Part shown: piece after piece, positions 36,301-48,343 of the stretch
How positions within the stretch are numbered: position 1 is the first letter of the stretch
Layout of the letters: each line of letters starts with the position of its first letter
Assembly: GCF_020882245.1 (NCBI RefSeq)
Contig: NC_083597.1
Coordinates: forward strand, 35,628,652 to 35,692,651
DNA: 64,000 nucleotides
Direction: 5' to 3'
Source of the DNA: Rhopalosiphum padi
Lineage: Eukaryota; Arthropoda; Insecta; Hemiptera; Aphididae
Made by a program: the position numbers and the translations under genes
The notes under the pieces: generated by a model
Databases searched by the model: none
The model's input: only the letters and a program-made list of their open reading frames with translations
Told to the model about the DNA's origin: nothing

Positions 36301-38552
36301 CTCATAAAGTAAAATTATATTAATTATAATATTTTAAAAATAAATTATAAAAAAAAGAATAACTACCTATGATGTTTTTTTAAATAAATAATCAATAGGC
36401 ATGCAATTATAATTATTATAAACTATAAACTATAAATCCATTAATGCTGTACAAAGTTTTTTTATAATTACCAAAACACTTCGAGGTAGATTTTCTGCTC
36501 TTGCGTAACATAATGAGTTAAGAAAGTTACACGAGGGTGTCGGAGAGTTAGAATTTATGTTTTGTGGTTCACTACTATAATTATAAAGATAGATAATAAT
36601 AATACAATATTTAGCAAATAATAGATACGTGACGTATAGCCCGGTATAGGTATATAATTTAAGACATGTAGTATTTTATTGTTATAACTTTATTAAAAAG
36701 ATTTTATTAAGGTAAATCATAATATTGGTTTTTATATCATCATAGATAAATTATTTTGTTTTAAAATATTATTATAATTTATAATACACCGTCACCATAA
36801 TAATTAAAAAATAAATTACTGAAATGTATACATAAATATATTATTTAGACGATTTCTTACTTAGGCGTTAAATAATCAGTTATTGTCCCACTAAAAGTGT
36901 AACAGATACCCATTTCAGTTAATACTGGTTGAAAAGTAATATTTTTATAGTCAGTACTAAATATTGTGGTTTTATAACGAGGCTCAGCATGTACCTGTAA
37001 GATAATTACAGAAAAATACAAATATATTTTGATTAGGTAATAAACAATAATAACTTAAATCTCTTTTTTGCAAAAAAAATTAATTTATAAAAATAATCTA
37101 GATATTATTTTACATTTTAAATACCTAAGGCTTTAAAATTTAACACAATGTTTCACATGAGTTTTCTTACAGAAATTATAAAATATCAAAAATACAAAGT
37201 CAATATTTTTTTTTATAATCGTTTGAAGTTCAAATGGAAAGACACACAATTTTGTTATAGCTAAACATCTATAAACTAAAGGGGTTTAGACTTTTAATAA
37301 TATCATAAATTAATAGATTATTATTTTCTATAAGTAAAATACTTAAAAATGTTTAAACTACCTATTTTATTTACTCTAATTCATACCCATCTGCGGTACG
37401 TTAGTATCAATTTATAGAATTTATGCGATATTTTTAGTAAAAATTAGTTCAATCTCCTTATTTATGAAAAACAATAATAATTTAAACTATTCTTGCCATT
37501 CTTATCCTTCGCTCAAAATCATTTTTTGTATCAATAGTTTATTGCTGAATTAAAATTAACAACACTCATTAAATGACGGTTATATCTACAGCACCACCAG
37601 TTTTATTTTTTATTTTACGAGTGATGATTATGTTATTTTTTTTTTGAGATTTGCATTAGTTAAATTACTAGTTCTAGGTCAAGGTATTATTGGAATTTTG
37701 TATACAAGGAAAATATTAATTAATATACTTATAAATCGTAAGATAAATATACCTAATAACAATAATAACTAATTAGTTATTACTAATATAATATGTTCAA
37801 AATGATTTTTTTTAGCTACATTAAATTTTTAATAGTTTGAATAGCTATAATAAATTGATTTTATCTCAAAATCATTTTTTTGGAATACTATGATAAAAAA
37901 TTAATTTTTAAAACTATTATAAGTACATAATTATTCTTGATTGAGGTATACCTAATCGAATTGAGAGCTGCAATGTGTCTAACACTTAATCCTCGTGTTT
38001 TTATATTTTTGACTTTCATTAAATACGTCTTTATTATTTTTTTTAATAATCATTAATAATGGTGATACTTATAATGAAGTATATACATATTATTTTAAAA
38101 ACCTTAAAAAACATAATAAATACAACAATACCTTTAAAACTAAGTCGATAATGTCAACATTAATTAATTCAGAATTATTGACAAAAGGCGCTATATTGTC
38201 TAAGTTTTCATATGTTATGTTTGAAACTTTTTTGACAAAATCCATGTAGTAATCAAATTTTTCACCAGAACTTATTTTCCATTTACTAAATAAAACAATA
38301 TTACAAATTGAATAAAATAAATATTAGATTTTAAAAAATATATCCACTTACCGTTGAATATAATCTTTAGCAAATTCGATGTCCACGGGGTCTACGTAAC
38401 AGAACGTAGTACTTGGAAACTGGAGGTACCAAAATCGATAATCCTTTTGTACTGTTATAACAGTAGGATTTGTATTATATCGTATCCAACTGTTACGCAT
38501 CACATTATAAGATCCATAAATTGCTAATATTTCACATAGAATCCAAAGAAGT
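30217..38552 (-). CDS. pickpocket-type DEG/ENaC sodium channel subunit (5' end not found)
   Basis: Minus-strand exons: 38552-38352, 38285-38132, 36994-36861, 36574-36472, 35974-35698, 34958-34796, 34677-34574, 30335-30217. All junctions keep frame and give about 417 residues, from TM1 to stop. TM1 is LLWILCEILAIYGSYNVM, followed by the FPSTTFC block that opens the extracellular domain. PVLTEMGICYTF is the pickpocket hallmark. Exon five has LSPSQRRCRF, then the Cys-rich C-x3-C and CKCTPHFYPYP. Exon six adds CNCQMQC. TRLRRDVIYSF leads into TM2 with the G-C-S selectivity motif (FFLGCSVLSFIEIGYY). A short basic tail ends RKHKD. Such subunits form trimeric amiloride-sensitive Na+ channels in sensory neurons or epithelia. 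About 50-80 N-terminal residues, including the HG gating motif, must lie upstream. The last intron is 4.2 kb and holds a foldback MITE and retroelement debris. Confidence 0.93.
30432..30820. mobile_element. foldback MITE flanked by TTAA, in a channel-gene intron
   Basis: TTAA lies at 30428-30431 and 30821-30824. The left arm GACGCCATATCTGCATGTGT and the reverse complement of the right arm, GAGGACCCCATACCCACATG, both run into ATGTGTTGTCTCTGTCTTA. Further inward both contain AACGTACAT, ATAACAAATTT and GTTCAGCAGAACACATTTT. Arms of roughly 190 bp make most of the 389-bp element self-complementary. The TTAA and GAGG-type end recall the element at 27637-28098. It would be transcribed as part of the last intron of the channel gene. 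Confidence 0.7.
31990..32640 (-). pseudogene. decayed non-LTR reverse transcriptase (Jockey-like)
   Basis: Minus-strand frames read GHLSPLLFSVFVNSI, then the catalytic YADD box (32476-32465) in LLYADDLKIF, then LSFNLSKCNFISFS, then NRALKVIGFIIHNTK and LFKSVRC. This order matches the palm and thumb of non-LTR reverse transcriptases. The frame changes and stops occur several times, so it cannot be active. It lies in the 4.2-kb last intron of the channel gene, in the same orientation. Confidence 0.7.
33845..34560. other. intronic AT-rich stretch, nothing recognised
   Basis: This part of the last channel-gene intron is AT-rich with a poly-A tract near 33870-33882. A 71-codon minus-strand frame at 33958-34173 shows no recognisable similarity. 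The stretch 32700-33845 is likewise without supported features. Confidence 0.6.
35165..35590 (+). pseudogene. 3' end of a non-LTR retrotransposon polyprotein, antisense in a channel intron
   Basis: The plus frame reads VWSVTTYGCEIWVI, KKKLEAFEMWCWMRVDRISW, TNEEVLRTVGEKR, then after a TGA (35372-35374) MVRHALRHPEELHNIILE and GRPRNSYIEQIK, ending in TGA at 35588-35590. This is the familiar C-terminal region of insect non-LTR polyproteins, where the GRPR step follows the RH block. One in-frame stop shows that it is dead. It sits in the intron between exons 35974-35698 and 34958-34796 and runs opposite to the host gene. Confidence 0.8.
36861..36994 (-). CDS. DEG/ENaC signature exon
   Basis: It starts in phase 0 after CTTACAG and encodes the PVLTEMGICYTF block, the most diagnostic extracellular motif of insect pickpocket channels, where TEMG-x-C-Y-T-F is nearly invariant. 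It ends in phase 2 at GTAAGA and joins the small exon 36574-36472, which carries SEPQNINSNSPTPSCNFLNS and two cysteines. Confidence 0.9.
38352..38552 (-). CDS. DEG/ENaC exon with TM1
   Basis: It is the most upstream exon confirmed. It begins with the last base of a codon after acceptor TTTTACACAG and encodes TM1 (LLWILCEILAIYGS), then NSWIRYNTNPTVITVQKDYR and the FPSTTFC start of the extracellular finger. The usual residues before TM1 (HG motif and basic segment) are missing and need an upstream exon ending in phase 2. Confidence 0.9.
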
Positions 38553-39623
38553 CTGTGTAAAATAGTCTAGTATATTTTCGGTACATGTTTATAATATGTC
38601 AAATAATAATTTATAAATTTGATTAGTACCTATACCAATAACCTATATATTTTTTCGTGTTAATACATATTTATACATAAAAAAAATTATAAAGATGACG
38701 ACGTACTTATTAATTATATATATTTTTCAAAAAATAATATTTTTTATTGTATTGATTTTTAAGTGTATTTTTTCAAGTCCTATTATTTCTACTACTTACA
38801 TTTCTATAAAATGTCTGTTGGATAGGCCAATATGGCGTATACCATGCAGGGTAGTCGTCTCGGAGAACTCCTTAAGGTATAATAAACCGGACCTGAGAGG
38901 TCCCCACCAAACATTTATTTGTTTATTGTTTCTATTTTTTCTTTGTGTAGTATAATGCATGTTTGTCGTGTGACAGTATCAACGGACTGATGACATAGAA
39001 ATTCGCATTTTTCCCACATCGCCATTGTCACGAAAGCGACCACTAATGCATGATACGCCGCCAGTTTTTTTTAGATCTATGGTGATATCGTAATGTACGG
39101 TACTGTTATGCTGTTATTATCCTAATGGAAAAATTATTTTTATTTTTTATACACGTTGAAAGTAAATTAAAGTAAAACTACAAATTATCTATATAATTCA
39201 TAAAATGTAATTTATTTGAAATTGAAGTTGATATTTTGTGCTATAAAATAAATAGATAAGTTTAGATATATTACTATTTATTTTATACATGAAATAGCTC
39301 AACAAATAAGTATAATAAATAGACCATGCATTTTATGTAGTAAAAAATAACTCTATCATATTATGTATACAAATATATATATATAGAAATAAAAGCCTGA
39401 AATATACGCCAAAAATTAAATTAAAAAAAAAAAAATTACTGTAATGCACATAATTCTAAAATAGTAAAATATATATAAAAGTAGTACCGAAAAAAAAATA
39501 TTAACTATGTAAAAATAATTCTCTTTGTAAATAATAAATATATATATATATATTAAGTAGGTAACATTCATTTATGAACAGTGCTATAGTTTCCATACCA
39601 ATAAAGTATTACCAAAGGCGTTG

Positions 39624-39676
39624 CTATTCTTTGACTATCTCAAGATAATCCATTATGAAACCATGGCGTTTGCTGT
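39624..39676 (-). pseudogene. candidate decayed N-terminal exon of a DEG/ENaC channel
   Basis: After a plausible acceptor (CTTACTTTAG) the minus strand reads SKRHGFIMDYLEIVKE, then a TAG, then QRLW. The spacing from HG to RLW matches the HG motif and pre-TM1 segment of pickpocket proteins (HG, about 15 residues, then RxxW). It sits about 1.1 kb upstream of the TM1 exon. The in-frame stop and the missing donor argue that it is a relic, or that the sequence carries an error. Confidence 0.3.
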
Positions 39677-42239
39677 CTAAAGTAAGATTGAATATATAAA
39701 ATGAACCTTCACAGGATATAATTTAAACTTAGAAGATATGTAATTGGTTATTATGCGCGTGCAAAAAAAATCTTATAAAAAGATTAAATAAAAATGATTC
39801 ACCTAATATAATGAATATAATGAAGGCTAGAAACAAGTCTGGTCTAACAGTGATAAATAATTATCGAATTAATTTCTTGTAAAAAAGGCATTATACGCCA
39901 TTAAAATCACAAATCTGCGAAACACAAATTTCTTACGGAAAAATGGATTATATAAATTAAATTTCCATATCTATATTATGCTTTATGCAAATGGATATAT
40001 CCACGGTCTAATAGTAATACAAGTATAATACAAGTATAATGATAAAACGATTAAAGTGTATTTTTTATTATTTATCTTTGATTCAAAATGTAATCAGTGA
40101 TAAACTACTAATTACATTATAGTGGTAATTTGGATTCTATTAACCAGTAATTATTCAGCAATATATATTTTTGGTGTTATCCTTTATTATTAGTTATAGC
40201 CTTATAGGTAGATTTAATAAAAGTAAAACGGATTGAAAATACCTGCTATTATTATTGAAAAAACCCGTATAATTAATATGAAAATAAATTATTTATATTT
40301 AAATATAATTTAACGTTACGTAATTTATTTTCAATGTTTGTTTTAAATAAGATAACTATGATGAAATAAAATGTTTATAATAATAAAAATTGTTATTGTT
40401 AAATTGCAAAAACGATTTCATAAACCAATAATGAAATGTGATCAAAGTAGGTTTAATACTACTATAGAATATTTATTATAATATAAATGTCGTTTATTTA
40501 AATAGTTCTAAAGTTAAATGTTAATTTATGCACATATGTTATACATACATACAATATATATGCATATTGTTTATTAAATATGAATTGGTTTTTATTTAGT
40601 TTTTAAACTTAAAAATATTTTACAAAGTATACAGCTATAGTGTTTATTATATAATCAAATGTAAATATTCGATAATCTGACTGTATCACTTAAAAAAAAA
40701 TATGTTTCATAGAATACCTATATTAAAATTGTAGAATTCATGTCACATAAAATATTATCTGTTTTGTTTTATTATTGAAGAACAATCATTCTTAGAGCAA
40801 AGATTACCAAAAATGGTCAGTGAAAATTATTTGTACGGATCCTGTAAGCTGTAACATTTTAATACATTTTATTAAAAACTAATACTTTTATATATTATAA
40901 TTTTTATACCTGTTTATAAGACATTCTAAATAGAAAGTGTCATCAATGAGTGACTTTTTCATTAAGCTGTTCATGGACAGCTTATCTTAGACCATACCTA
41001 CTTTCATCGTTATATATACTCGCAGATATAGATTATACAAAGAAAATATAGAAAAATAAAATAATAAAGTACGATAAAAATATAAAATCAAAATTTTTTT
41101 TTAAAAAGTTCACCTGGAATCTGAATTATTTTTACATAAATTCCAAAAATCCCAAGCAGAATTATTTTAGCTAAAAATGTCCAAGTCAAATGAGTAAAAC
41201 TAACCAAAAAGACTTTTTCCGTTCCTTCAAAAAATTTGCCAAACCAAATACTAACCCTAGTAGCTACCAAGAATAGTTTTTGCAACTCAAGCAAAGTTAT
41301 TCTAACATATGCAAACTTCATATTTTTATTTATGATTTAAAATCATTAATAAATCCTTTGATCTCACTGCTCACCATGGTTATAGACAATCCTGGGAATG
41401 TACTTTAAAAAATAATAGCATATTAGCTTCATCATACCTGTATTATAGAACTCCAACGGTATCGGCAGTAATGTAAAATAACTGTAATAGTGATAAAATT
41501 AATAAATATTGCAATCCAAGACGACGCTTAAACAGTGCATGGCTAGAGACTTACTCAAAATTTTACAAAAAAAAAAATGTAATCACAACTTAATAATTCA
41601 TGTCCAAGTGGCCCAACTATATTATGGTTCCTTTTTAGTTTTTTTACGCTTTTCGTGTCAAATTAAGTACCTATAAGATCAATTTTACTTATTTTATACA
41701 AGCAGGATGTACAGATTATAAATAAATTATTAAAAGTATCTTCCTCTTCTAAAAAAAGGACAAAAAAAATACTTGGTTTTGTGAATAACATTGTATATCT
41801 ATAACTTCATACGCTTATTCATATCCAAAAATTTCTCGTGAACTGGTACTTTTATTGATAATTACCTTTTTTTCACAAATTATTATTTTATAAAATATAA
41901 AAATTAAATAATAGACAATAGTCTTTAAAATTGTATTTGTTTAGAGTGAACTAGTAAACTAGTCACTAGTTAACGTTAAGAAATTGTTTGCGGTTGTCTA
42001 TCTAAACATTAGTTGCTGTAGAAAAATCAGTATTGTCGTTAATACAACTACCTTTAATCAAAACTTCATTGATAATCTCTGCAAGGAAAAAGAACGCTTA
42101 ATTTTCGTCGACCTGTGTTACCTGTGTTATATAACTCGTTGGACTCATATTCGCAAGGCTATATTTATATAAGTACGAAGTAAGAGTAGGACTATGCATA
42201 TTATAATATGTTTACAAACGAGTAGACTATATAGTGAAT

Positions 42240-42500
42240 GAGAGAAACTGTCTTCGCCGTCGTTTTAGTTTTGCCCTTAACTAAGAAGCGGCGTCAGCGG
42301 GTCGTGAGGATTCCCGTAATTTAATCAGACTCGTTTAAAGTGCACCGAAATACCATGCGATGGCGGTGCATATGAAAGAAGTCGGATCAGATGGTACGTG
42401 ACGCTCGTTAGGGACTGCCGCCGCCGCCACGGATTGTGTATAACATCGAGCCGCCACCGGCTCCCAGTGATACGCGCGAGGGGGGCCCATTTCATATTAT
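42240..42500. other. GC-rich island, possible promoter
   Basis: The segment contains GCCGCCGCCGCC and GAGCCGCCACCGGC blocks in otherwise AT-rich DNA. A GTACGT donor-like site follows CAGATG near 42393 on the plus strand. It may mark a promoter or first exon for a gene in either direction; no frame is convincing. Confidence 0.3.
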
Positions 42501-43324
42501 AACATTATATAGGTGTACCTGTATAAATAATTTGTCGCTACCACCATGCGTCGTTGATGGTTCGAGTCCGTGGGATAGATGTATGACGTATTATAATATA
42601 TTATAAAGTGGACAAATCGGTTTTAACAAATTTTGTCTACTATTATAATATTATAGCGCTTTGAATCGTTTAAGATTCAGCATATTTTTCATTGATACGT
42701 CCGATTATATTTTAGTTGGAAATTTCAAATTTCATCTCATTACTCATCAGTCATTAGAGACGGATAGCGCATACTTATTCCTTACATATAACTATTCAGC
42801 TATTGTCGTGTACCCATAATAAACAAGTATAATACGTGTGTTTTTGTGTACATGTAACAGTTGTATTTTGTGCACATGGAAATTGGTTATTACATACAAT
42901 TTTACTACAAACACATTTCAATATAATGTTATGCATGTCAATATGTCATTCGATCTTACTGGAATTCATGGTAAACTTTTTCACAATGTAAGTTTAGTTA
43001 ATGAAAAATGTATAATATTCATTATAATATTAATATAATAATAATAACTAATATGTGATGTGACTTTACTGTTAGAATACATACCGTCTGCTATAGGTAA
43101 AATGCAATGTTGTCAATGTTGATATTATTTAATTCCCAGAGATATGATTCAAATATTGCAGTGTTGACAGACAAGGTAAGGATTTTGGCAAATGTCAACG
43201 GGACTTTAGTCGTGTCTGTAGAAATTAAAAAAAAAAATGTATTTACTTACGGACCCATAGTTACCGGGTGGAGAAAGCTCTTGAGATAATAAGGTAAAAA
43301 GGTCGGTGATTGTTATCGTTTCAG

Positions 43325-43412
43325 CAGTCTTCCCAAGCTGCTATAGGATCGACCTGCTCGGATCGAGAGCTGATCTCTTTGCCAAGTTGCCGCCGCTGAA
43401 CGCCGTGTTTGT
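43325..43412 (+). other. exon-like segment, unidentified
   Basis: The segment is bounded by TTATCGTTTCAG and GTGAGTG and is GC-rich compared with its surroundings. One frame is open throughout (VFPSCYRIDLLGSRADLFAK continuing to the end). In phase with possible upstream exons at 43140-43175 (RYDSNIAVLTDK) and 42838-42987 it would instead stop at 43397-43399. I do not recognise any of these peptides. It could be a real exon, a non-coding RNA exon, or chance. Confidence 0.25.
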
Positions 43413-46280
43413 GTGAGTGCGAGAGAGCAGCTAATTTACGTGCCACGAACTGATGAATAGCTGCTTTTTGTAAAACCAGAACGACCGCGAATTTTACTCT
43501 TTTTTCACGTGTCGGCAAAACGCGTTTACTATATACACAAACACACATACATACACATGCACGCAAAAACCGTTCGCTTTTCCTCGTTTATTATTATCTC
43601 TAGGTCCAAGCTGACTTACAATTTGTTTCCGTGTATTTCGCGTAGTTTGAAACGCAAATTACTTGTTTTATTTATTTATTGGATGTCGGTCTAAGACTCA
43701 AAGTAACCTTATGAGGGCAATATACATAGAATTACTTAAAAACTTAAATTAAATTTAACGTCTACAATGAAGATAAATGGCAATAAATCATGAAATACAA
43801 TTTAAATGTACTTACGTCTTACAAACATAACTTCTATTATTATGAAAAACCAAAGGAAGTTAAAATATTTTTTTGCTAAAGTATTCTAAATATATTATAT
43901 AATCATATTAAATATTATGTTAGTCTTTTTTATATTTTTATTTATTCCACTGTTTATATTATAAAGTTAAGGTACCTATATTATTTTTGTGAGTATAATT
44001 AAACCTTGAACCTTATATATTTCAGATTGATGATTATACTAATATAACCTTAAAACAATTCTGTTCTATTTATTTTATTATTATACTTGACTCATATTTT
44101 AAGTTTTTAATATAATATGATGCATGTGTATATATTTAAAATTTTAATTATGGTGACGTTAGGTTGTGTTTACATTTTTGGCATTGTAAACTTTTTATAT
44201 TATTTATAATATATATATTCAATTACGCTGTTTTGCCTCTCAATAATCTCAATATTTGAGTACAAAACTGTATATAAAGAAGATACCATATTTTTTAAAA
44301 ACTGGAGATTAATATTATATTATTATATTTATAACATCATTTTACAGTAATACAAAAATTAAATGAGAAAATTGATAAACTCTATTCTATTGATCAGTTT
44401 AAATCTATCGTTTAAATACTTTATTACAAAAATAATTGTGTGTTTACATTTAACATAATATATTTTGTTAATATTATATGACGTGCAGTATCAAAATCAT
44501 CAACATTCTAAGAAATGCAAATTTTAACTATAATTTATTACATTATTTCTCAAATATGTAAAATAAATTTATGTGTTATTCCCATACTGTAAAATATTAT
44601 TTGAAAGTGTAATAAATACTTGTAATTATGCACAGATTTATATCAACAATTTGCATTTACTAGAAAATTAACAAATATAGATTTATGAAGTAATTTAAAC
44701 TACCTGTCAAGTATTAAGAGTTATTCATGAATTCCTCTTGGCTTAAAATTAAGATTTACATAAAGATGTATAAATATCAGCTGATATAGCAATCAATTTT
44801 AAATATTAAATATATTTATTATTTTACACTTAAAAACTGTAATATCATTTGTGTAGTATAATTTGATTTCAGAAAATACGATACCAATATTTCATATGTC
44901 AGAAAACTATAAATTGTCTTCAAACTGATGTATTTATACATATAAGTATAAACAAGTAAGGAAAATCACACTTATTATTGGATTATAGAGGTTTCTGATT
45001 TCTATGTTTGATTTATGAGTGAAAATAATTAATAATATTAAATATTGTTATATATGTTTCGTCACTAAATAAAATATATTGAATTAGAATTATAAGAACA
45101 GTATGTGTAATATTCCAACAGTACTAATATTATAATGTGCTTTAAATATCAACTTCATTATAATGGGCACTGTTCTAGATACTATACGGTAAAATAAAAT
45201 GTAATAAAACAATAATTATATAAATATTTACATACCTATACATATTTTATACATTTATTAATTTATTATAACACGAGTCCGTGTAAAATAATATTATTAT
45301 ATATTTGTTTTAGAAAATCAACATTACGTAGCATCGTGTCCACATAAATACAGAACGTTCTTATCCAATCCATTTGAATAAAATGCAGAATGAATGTCAC
45401 CTACCTATAACTCGTGTTGTCGACGGGTGACAACGCGATGGTCGGTATTTAAACGTATGTTACGGTAAATGACGTTATATCGTAGTTTAATATTATTCGC
45501 CGGTTATTAATGTTCTCTGGCTACAAATATGGTTATCATTATAACTTTTAGTGAATCGCACTAATAAAGTATGAATTGGGAAATTTTGATAATAATCAGA
45601 TACGTTATATTTATGAATTATACTGTTAGTATGACTGAACGAGTTAGATTAAGGTAATCTCACTAAAAGGTAAATTCACTAATTAAAATAAAATATAGAT
45701 TAAGAATAGACATCCAAAAATTTGTGATGTTGTAGTATATAGTAAGTTGGCATTGCATCTAAATTAAAATTGAATAGTGCTCTGATTTATTCGAAATTGT
45801 TAGAGTACTGCTCAAAATTATTTTTCTTGTATTTATTTTTGTTTATATAGAACTATTTTCTTTAAAAAACTTTACTCCAATATAACAAATTTTTGGTTGT
45901 AAATTTGTTCTCGAGTACTGATAAATACACAAATATTGATCTTGATTTATTGGACATTATTGGAGGCTCCTTAATTTTTTTGGAATTAATTTTCATTAGT
46001 AGATTTTTTTAAATATTTGTGATGCACTTCAACAGTTCAAATACATTGGTCTTAGAAGTGGTCAACTTCAAGCATAGCGTGAATATTTAGTTCATATTGT
46101 TTATAACGATATAGTGTATTTGGTCAATATAGCGTATTACTAACCGTTGAATATGTTATTTTCCGTTTAACGTTATTTATCGTAACAGATACATGATGAA
46201 CAAAGTTGAAAAACATGTACGCCAAGTCGGTACATATTTTATTAAGTCATTTACAAAATAGGTAAACTAGGTATAGGCTA

Positions 46281-46545
46281 TATATGTGTATAAAGAGTTT
46301 AAACATCGAAAAGCATAGTGAAGATCATAATGGGACTGCATAATAATATGTACATTTTTTTTCATGAGAGGTAAAATGGGAGTTTTCAAAAAGTTACAAA
46401 CTACAGTATTCGTGTATACAGGATGATCCAGCGAAAGCATTCAACATAATGAACTATTATACTAGTATCATGTACTGAATCCTAGTTCTTCCTCCTGCAA
46501 ACGAACGGCTTGCCCTCTTGGGAACCTAAAAGTCCAATTAAATAT
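46281..46545. repeat. AT-drifted copy of an ancient local duplication
   Basis: Blocks such as AAGCATAGTGAAGAT, GGGAGTTTTCAAAAA, TCCAGCGAAAGCA, CTTCCTCCTGCAAACGAAC and AAAGTCCAATTAAATA align in order with those at 47097-47350. This copy is richer in AT and has an insertion in the first third. The function of both copies is unknown. Confidence 0.65.
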
Positions 46546-47060
46546 TGTGACACAATATGTTAATATTAACATTAAAACAGTAACGGTAAATTAGAATGTG
46601 ATAAAAATACTAATTACGATTCTAGGTATATATTTGAGCTAATGTGTTATTTTATATGCTATAATATTATAGTTATTTTCAAGTAAATTTTTCAATTTAT
46701 ATTTAAACATCGATAACTAATTGTATTTACAAGTATATAAATAAGTTATATACTTATATATATATAATATATATCTCATAAAGTCATAATATATTTTAGA
46801 AAAAATGTTATTTTACAAATACAAGTTTTAAATTATCTGAGTTCTACCTAGAAAAAAATTGGTCATTTTTTATCTAATGTCTAGATAAATATTTTAAATG
46901 TTATCTTTTAACTAAAAAAAATTAATTAATGATTTATCATGTTATATAGGCAATTTTTGGGTTATCTTTATCCCTTGGGTTTTATTGCACTGCAATATAT
47001 ACATGTCACAGCTAGAACGCCTGGAACACATCGACGTCAAGTATAAGTAGACAAATTAAG

Positions 47061-47090
<30 letters not shown>
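47061..47090. repeat. TA dinucleotide microsatellite
   Basis: About fifteen TA units directly before the GC-rich duplicate at 47097-47350. Similar TA tracts lie near 15323-15344, 52641-52670 and 60293-60311. Confidence 0.95.
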
Positions 47091-47094
<4 letters not shown>

Positions 47095-47096
47095 TG

Positions 47097-47350
47097 TATA
47101 GATATATAGTCTATACAAGTGTATTGAATTTAATCACTGGAAAGCATTGTGAAGATTTTCACGCGCAGTTAGTCAACAACTTTTTTTTCGTCGAAGATTT
47201 ATGCGAGTTTTCAAAAACATTAGAACCAGTCGCGTGCATACGAAACGATTCAGCGAACGCATACACTGGATATACCGAACTCCGGACCTCCTCCTGCAGA
47301 CGAACACCGCGTCCGCTCGGGAGGCCGAAAGTCCAATGAAATACCGGGAC
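47097..47350. repeat. GC-rich copy of an ancient local duplication
   Basis: It aligns with 46281-46545 (AAGCATTGTGAAGAT, GCGAGTTTTCAAAAA, TTCAGCGAACGCA, CCTCCTCCTGCAGACGAAC, AAAGTCCAATGAAATA). It stays open in several frames on both strands, probably because of its composition. In the plus strand a frame from ATG 47201 runs to a possible donor GTAAGC at about 47362. Nothing in it is recognised as a protein family. Confidence 0.6.
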
Positions 47351-47783
47351 GTACGGGGTTTTGTAAGCATTATTGTTATATTATATTATACGCCACCACG
47401 CGTGGTATACTGCGCGCGTGCGTAATATATTATTTTAATGTATGTTGGCACCGGTGTCGGGAACGCGCGGAGAATGAATAAAAAAATAAATATAAAAACG
47501 TGAAAAATACCTTTTCTCGCCGTAAGCTTGACCACGTGTGAATATCGTTAATTATAACCGCGCCGCCCTTGCCCGGCGAGTGTTCGCGGGTGCTCGTCGG
47601 CGCTCTCGCGCGTATTCGTCGCCGCGTCACCGTATTATAGCCACCGCGCTGCAGTTCTTTCCACACACTCGTATCACTATTACAGCGCTGCGGGTCGTTC
47701 GCATTATTTAAAATGAGAAAAAAAACGGAATCCTATCCGACTGATGGTTATCTGCCGTACGAATATATATTATATCGCAATAT

Positions 47784-47784
47784 A

Positions 47785-47825
<41 letters not shown>
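47784..47825. repeat. CA dinucleotide microsatellite
   Basis: About twenty CA units with one interruption, within the GC-rich island. Confidence 0.95.
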
Positions 47826-47827
<2 letters not shown>

Positions 47828-48319
47828 GTGTATTATAATAATATACGTAAATCGACTCGCGAGTTTAATTATTGATTCTTCCCCCTCCCTTTATCGCCGC
47901 TGTACCACGGAGACCGGTCGACGACGCCAAAGAAGCGCATTTGTTCGGAGGGGTGCGGTTAATTGCGATTTATAAACACACACACACACATACACACACA
48001 TACATATACACAGCAGCGGACTTCGTCGTGGTCGTATGACATATATACTTACATACTTGAATATATACGTACTTACATACGTACATACGTGTGGTGTACA
48101 TGTATATCGCGTGTCGGCCGCCGCGGGGATGGAGTAGCAGCAGCAGCAGCAATGCGGCTAAAACAACAGATCCGAATCTCACCTGCTGCACACCTGACGA
48201 CGCGCGTCCTAATGAGACGGACACGCCATTATAATAGTAATAATAATAACGATAATAATGATAGTACGGTTGTCGTCTCTGCTTATACACGTATTGCAGT
48301 ATGCGAGTGACCGCGTGGG

Positions 48320-48343
48320 CGACGACGACGACGACGACGACGA
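48320..48343. repeat. GAC trinucleotide repeat
   Basis: Eight GAC units in a row. In the plus frame they would encode Asp, on the minus strand Val or similar; no supported protein contains them. Confidence 0.9.

Larger units (their letters stand above)
38553..46280. other. 7.7 kb upstream of the channel gene, no confirmed exon
   Basis: The true 5' exon of the channel should lie here or further right. Seen here: a decayed DEG/ENaC-like exon (39624-39676), GC-rich islands at 42240-42500 and 43320-43560, and a chain of three exon-like segments on the plus strand (42838-42987, 43140-43175, 43325-43412). The remainder is AT-rich with no recognised genes. A 77-codon minus frame at 41088-41321 has hydrophobic character but matches nothing. 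Confidence 0.5.

Noticed and set aside
41088..41321. 77-codon hydrophobic minus-strand frame upstream of the channel gene
   Set aside because: I considered it as the missing N-terminal channel exon, but it lacks the HG motif and joins TM1 in the wrong phase.
42560..42580. GGTTCGAGTCC, a near-perfect tRNA B-box
   Set aside because: The five bases on each side do not pair into a T-stem and no A-box or acceptor stem was found upstream.
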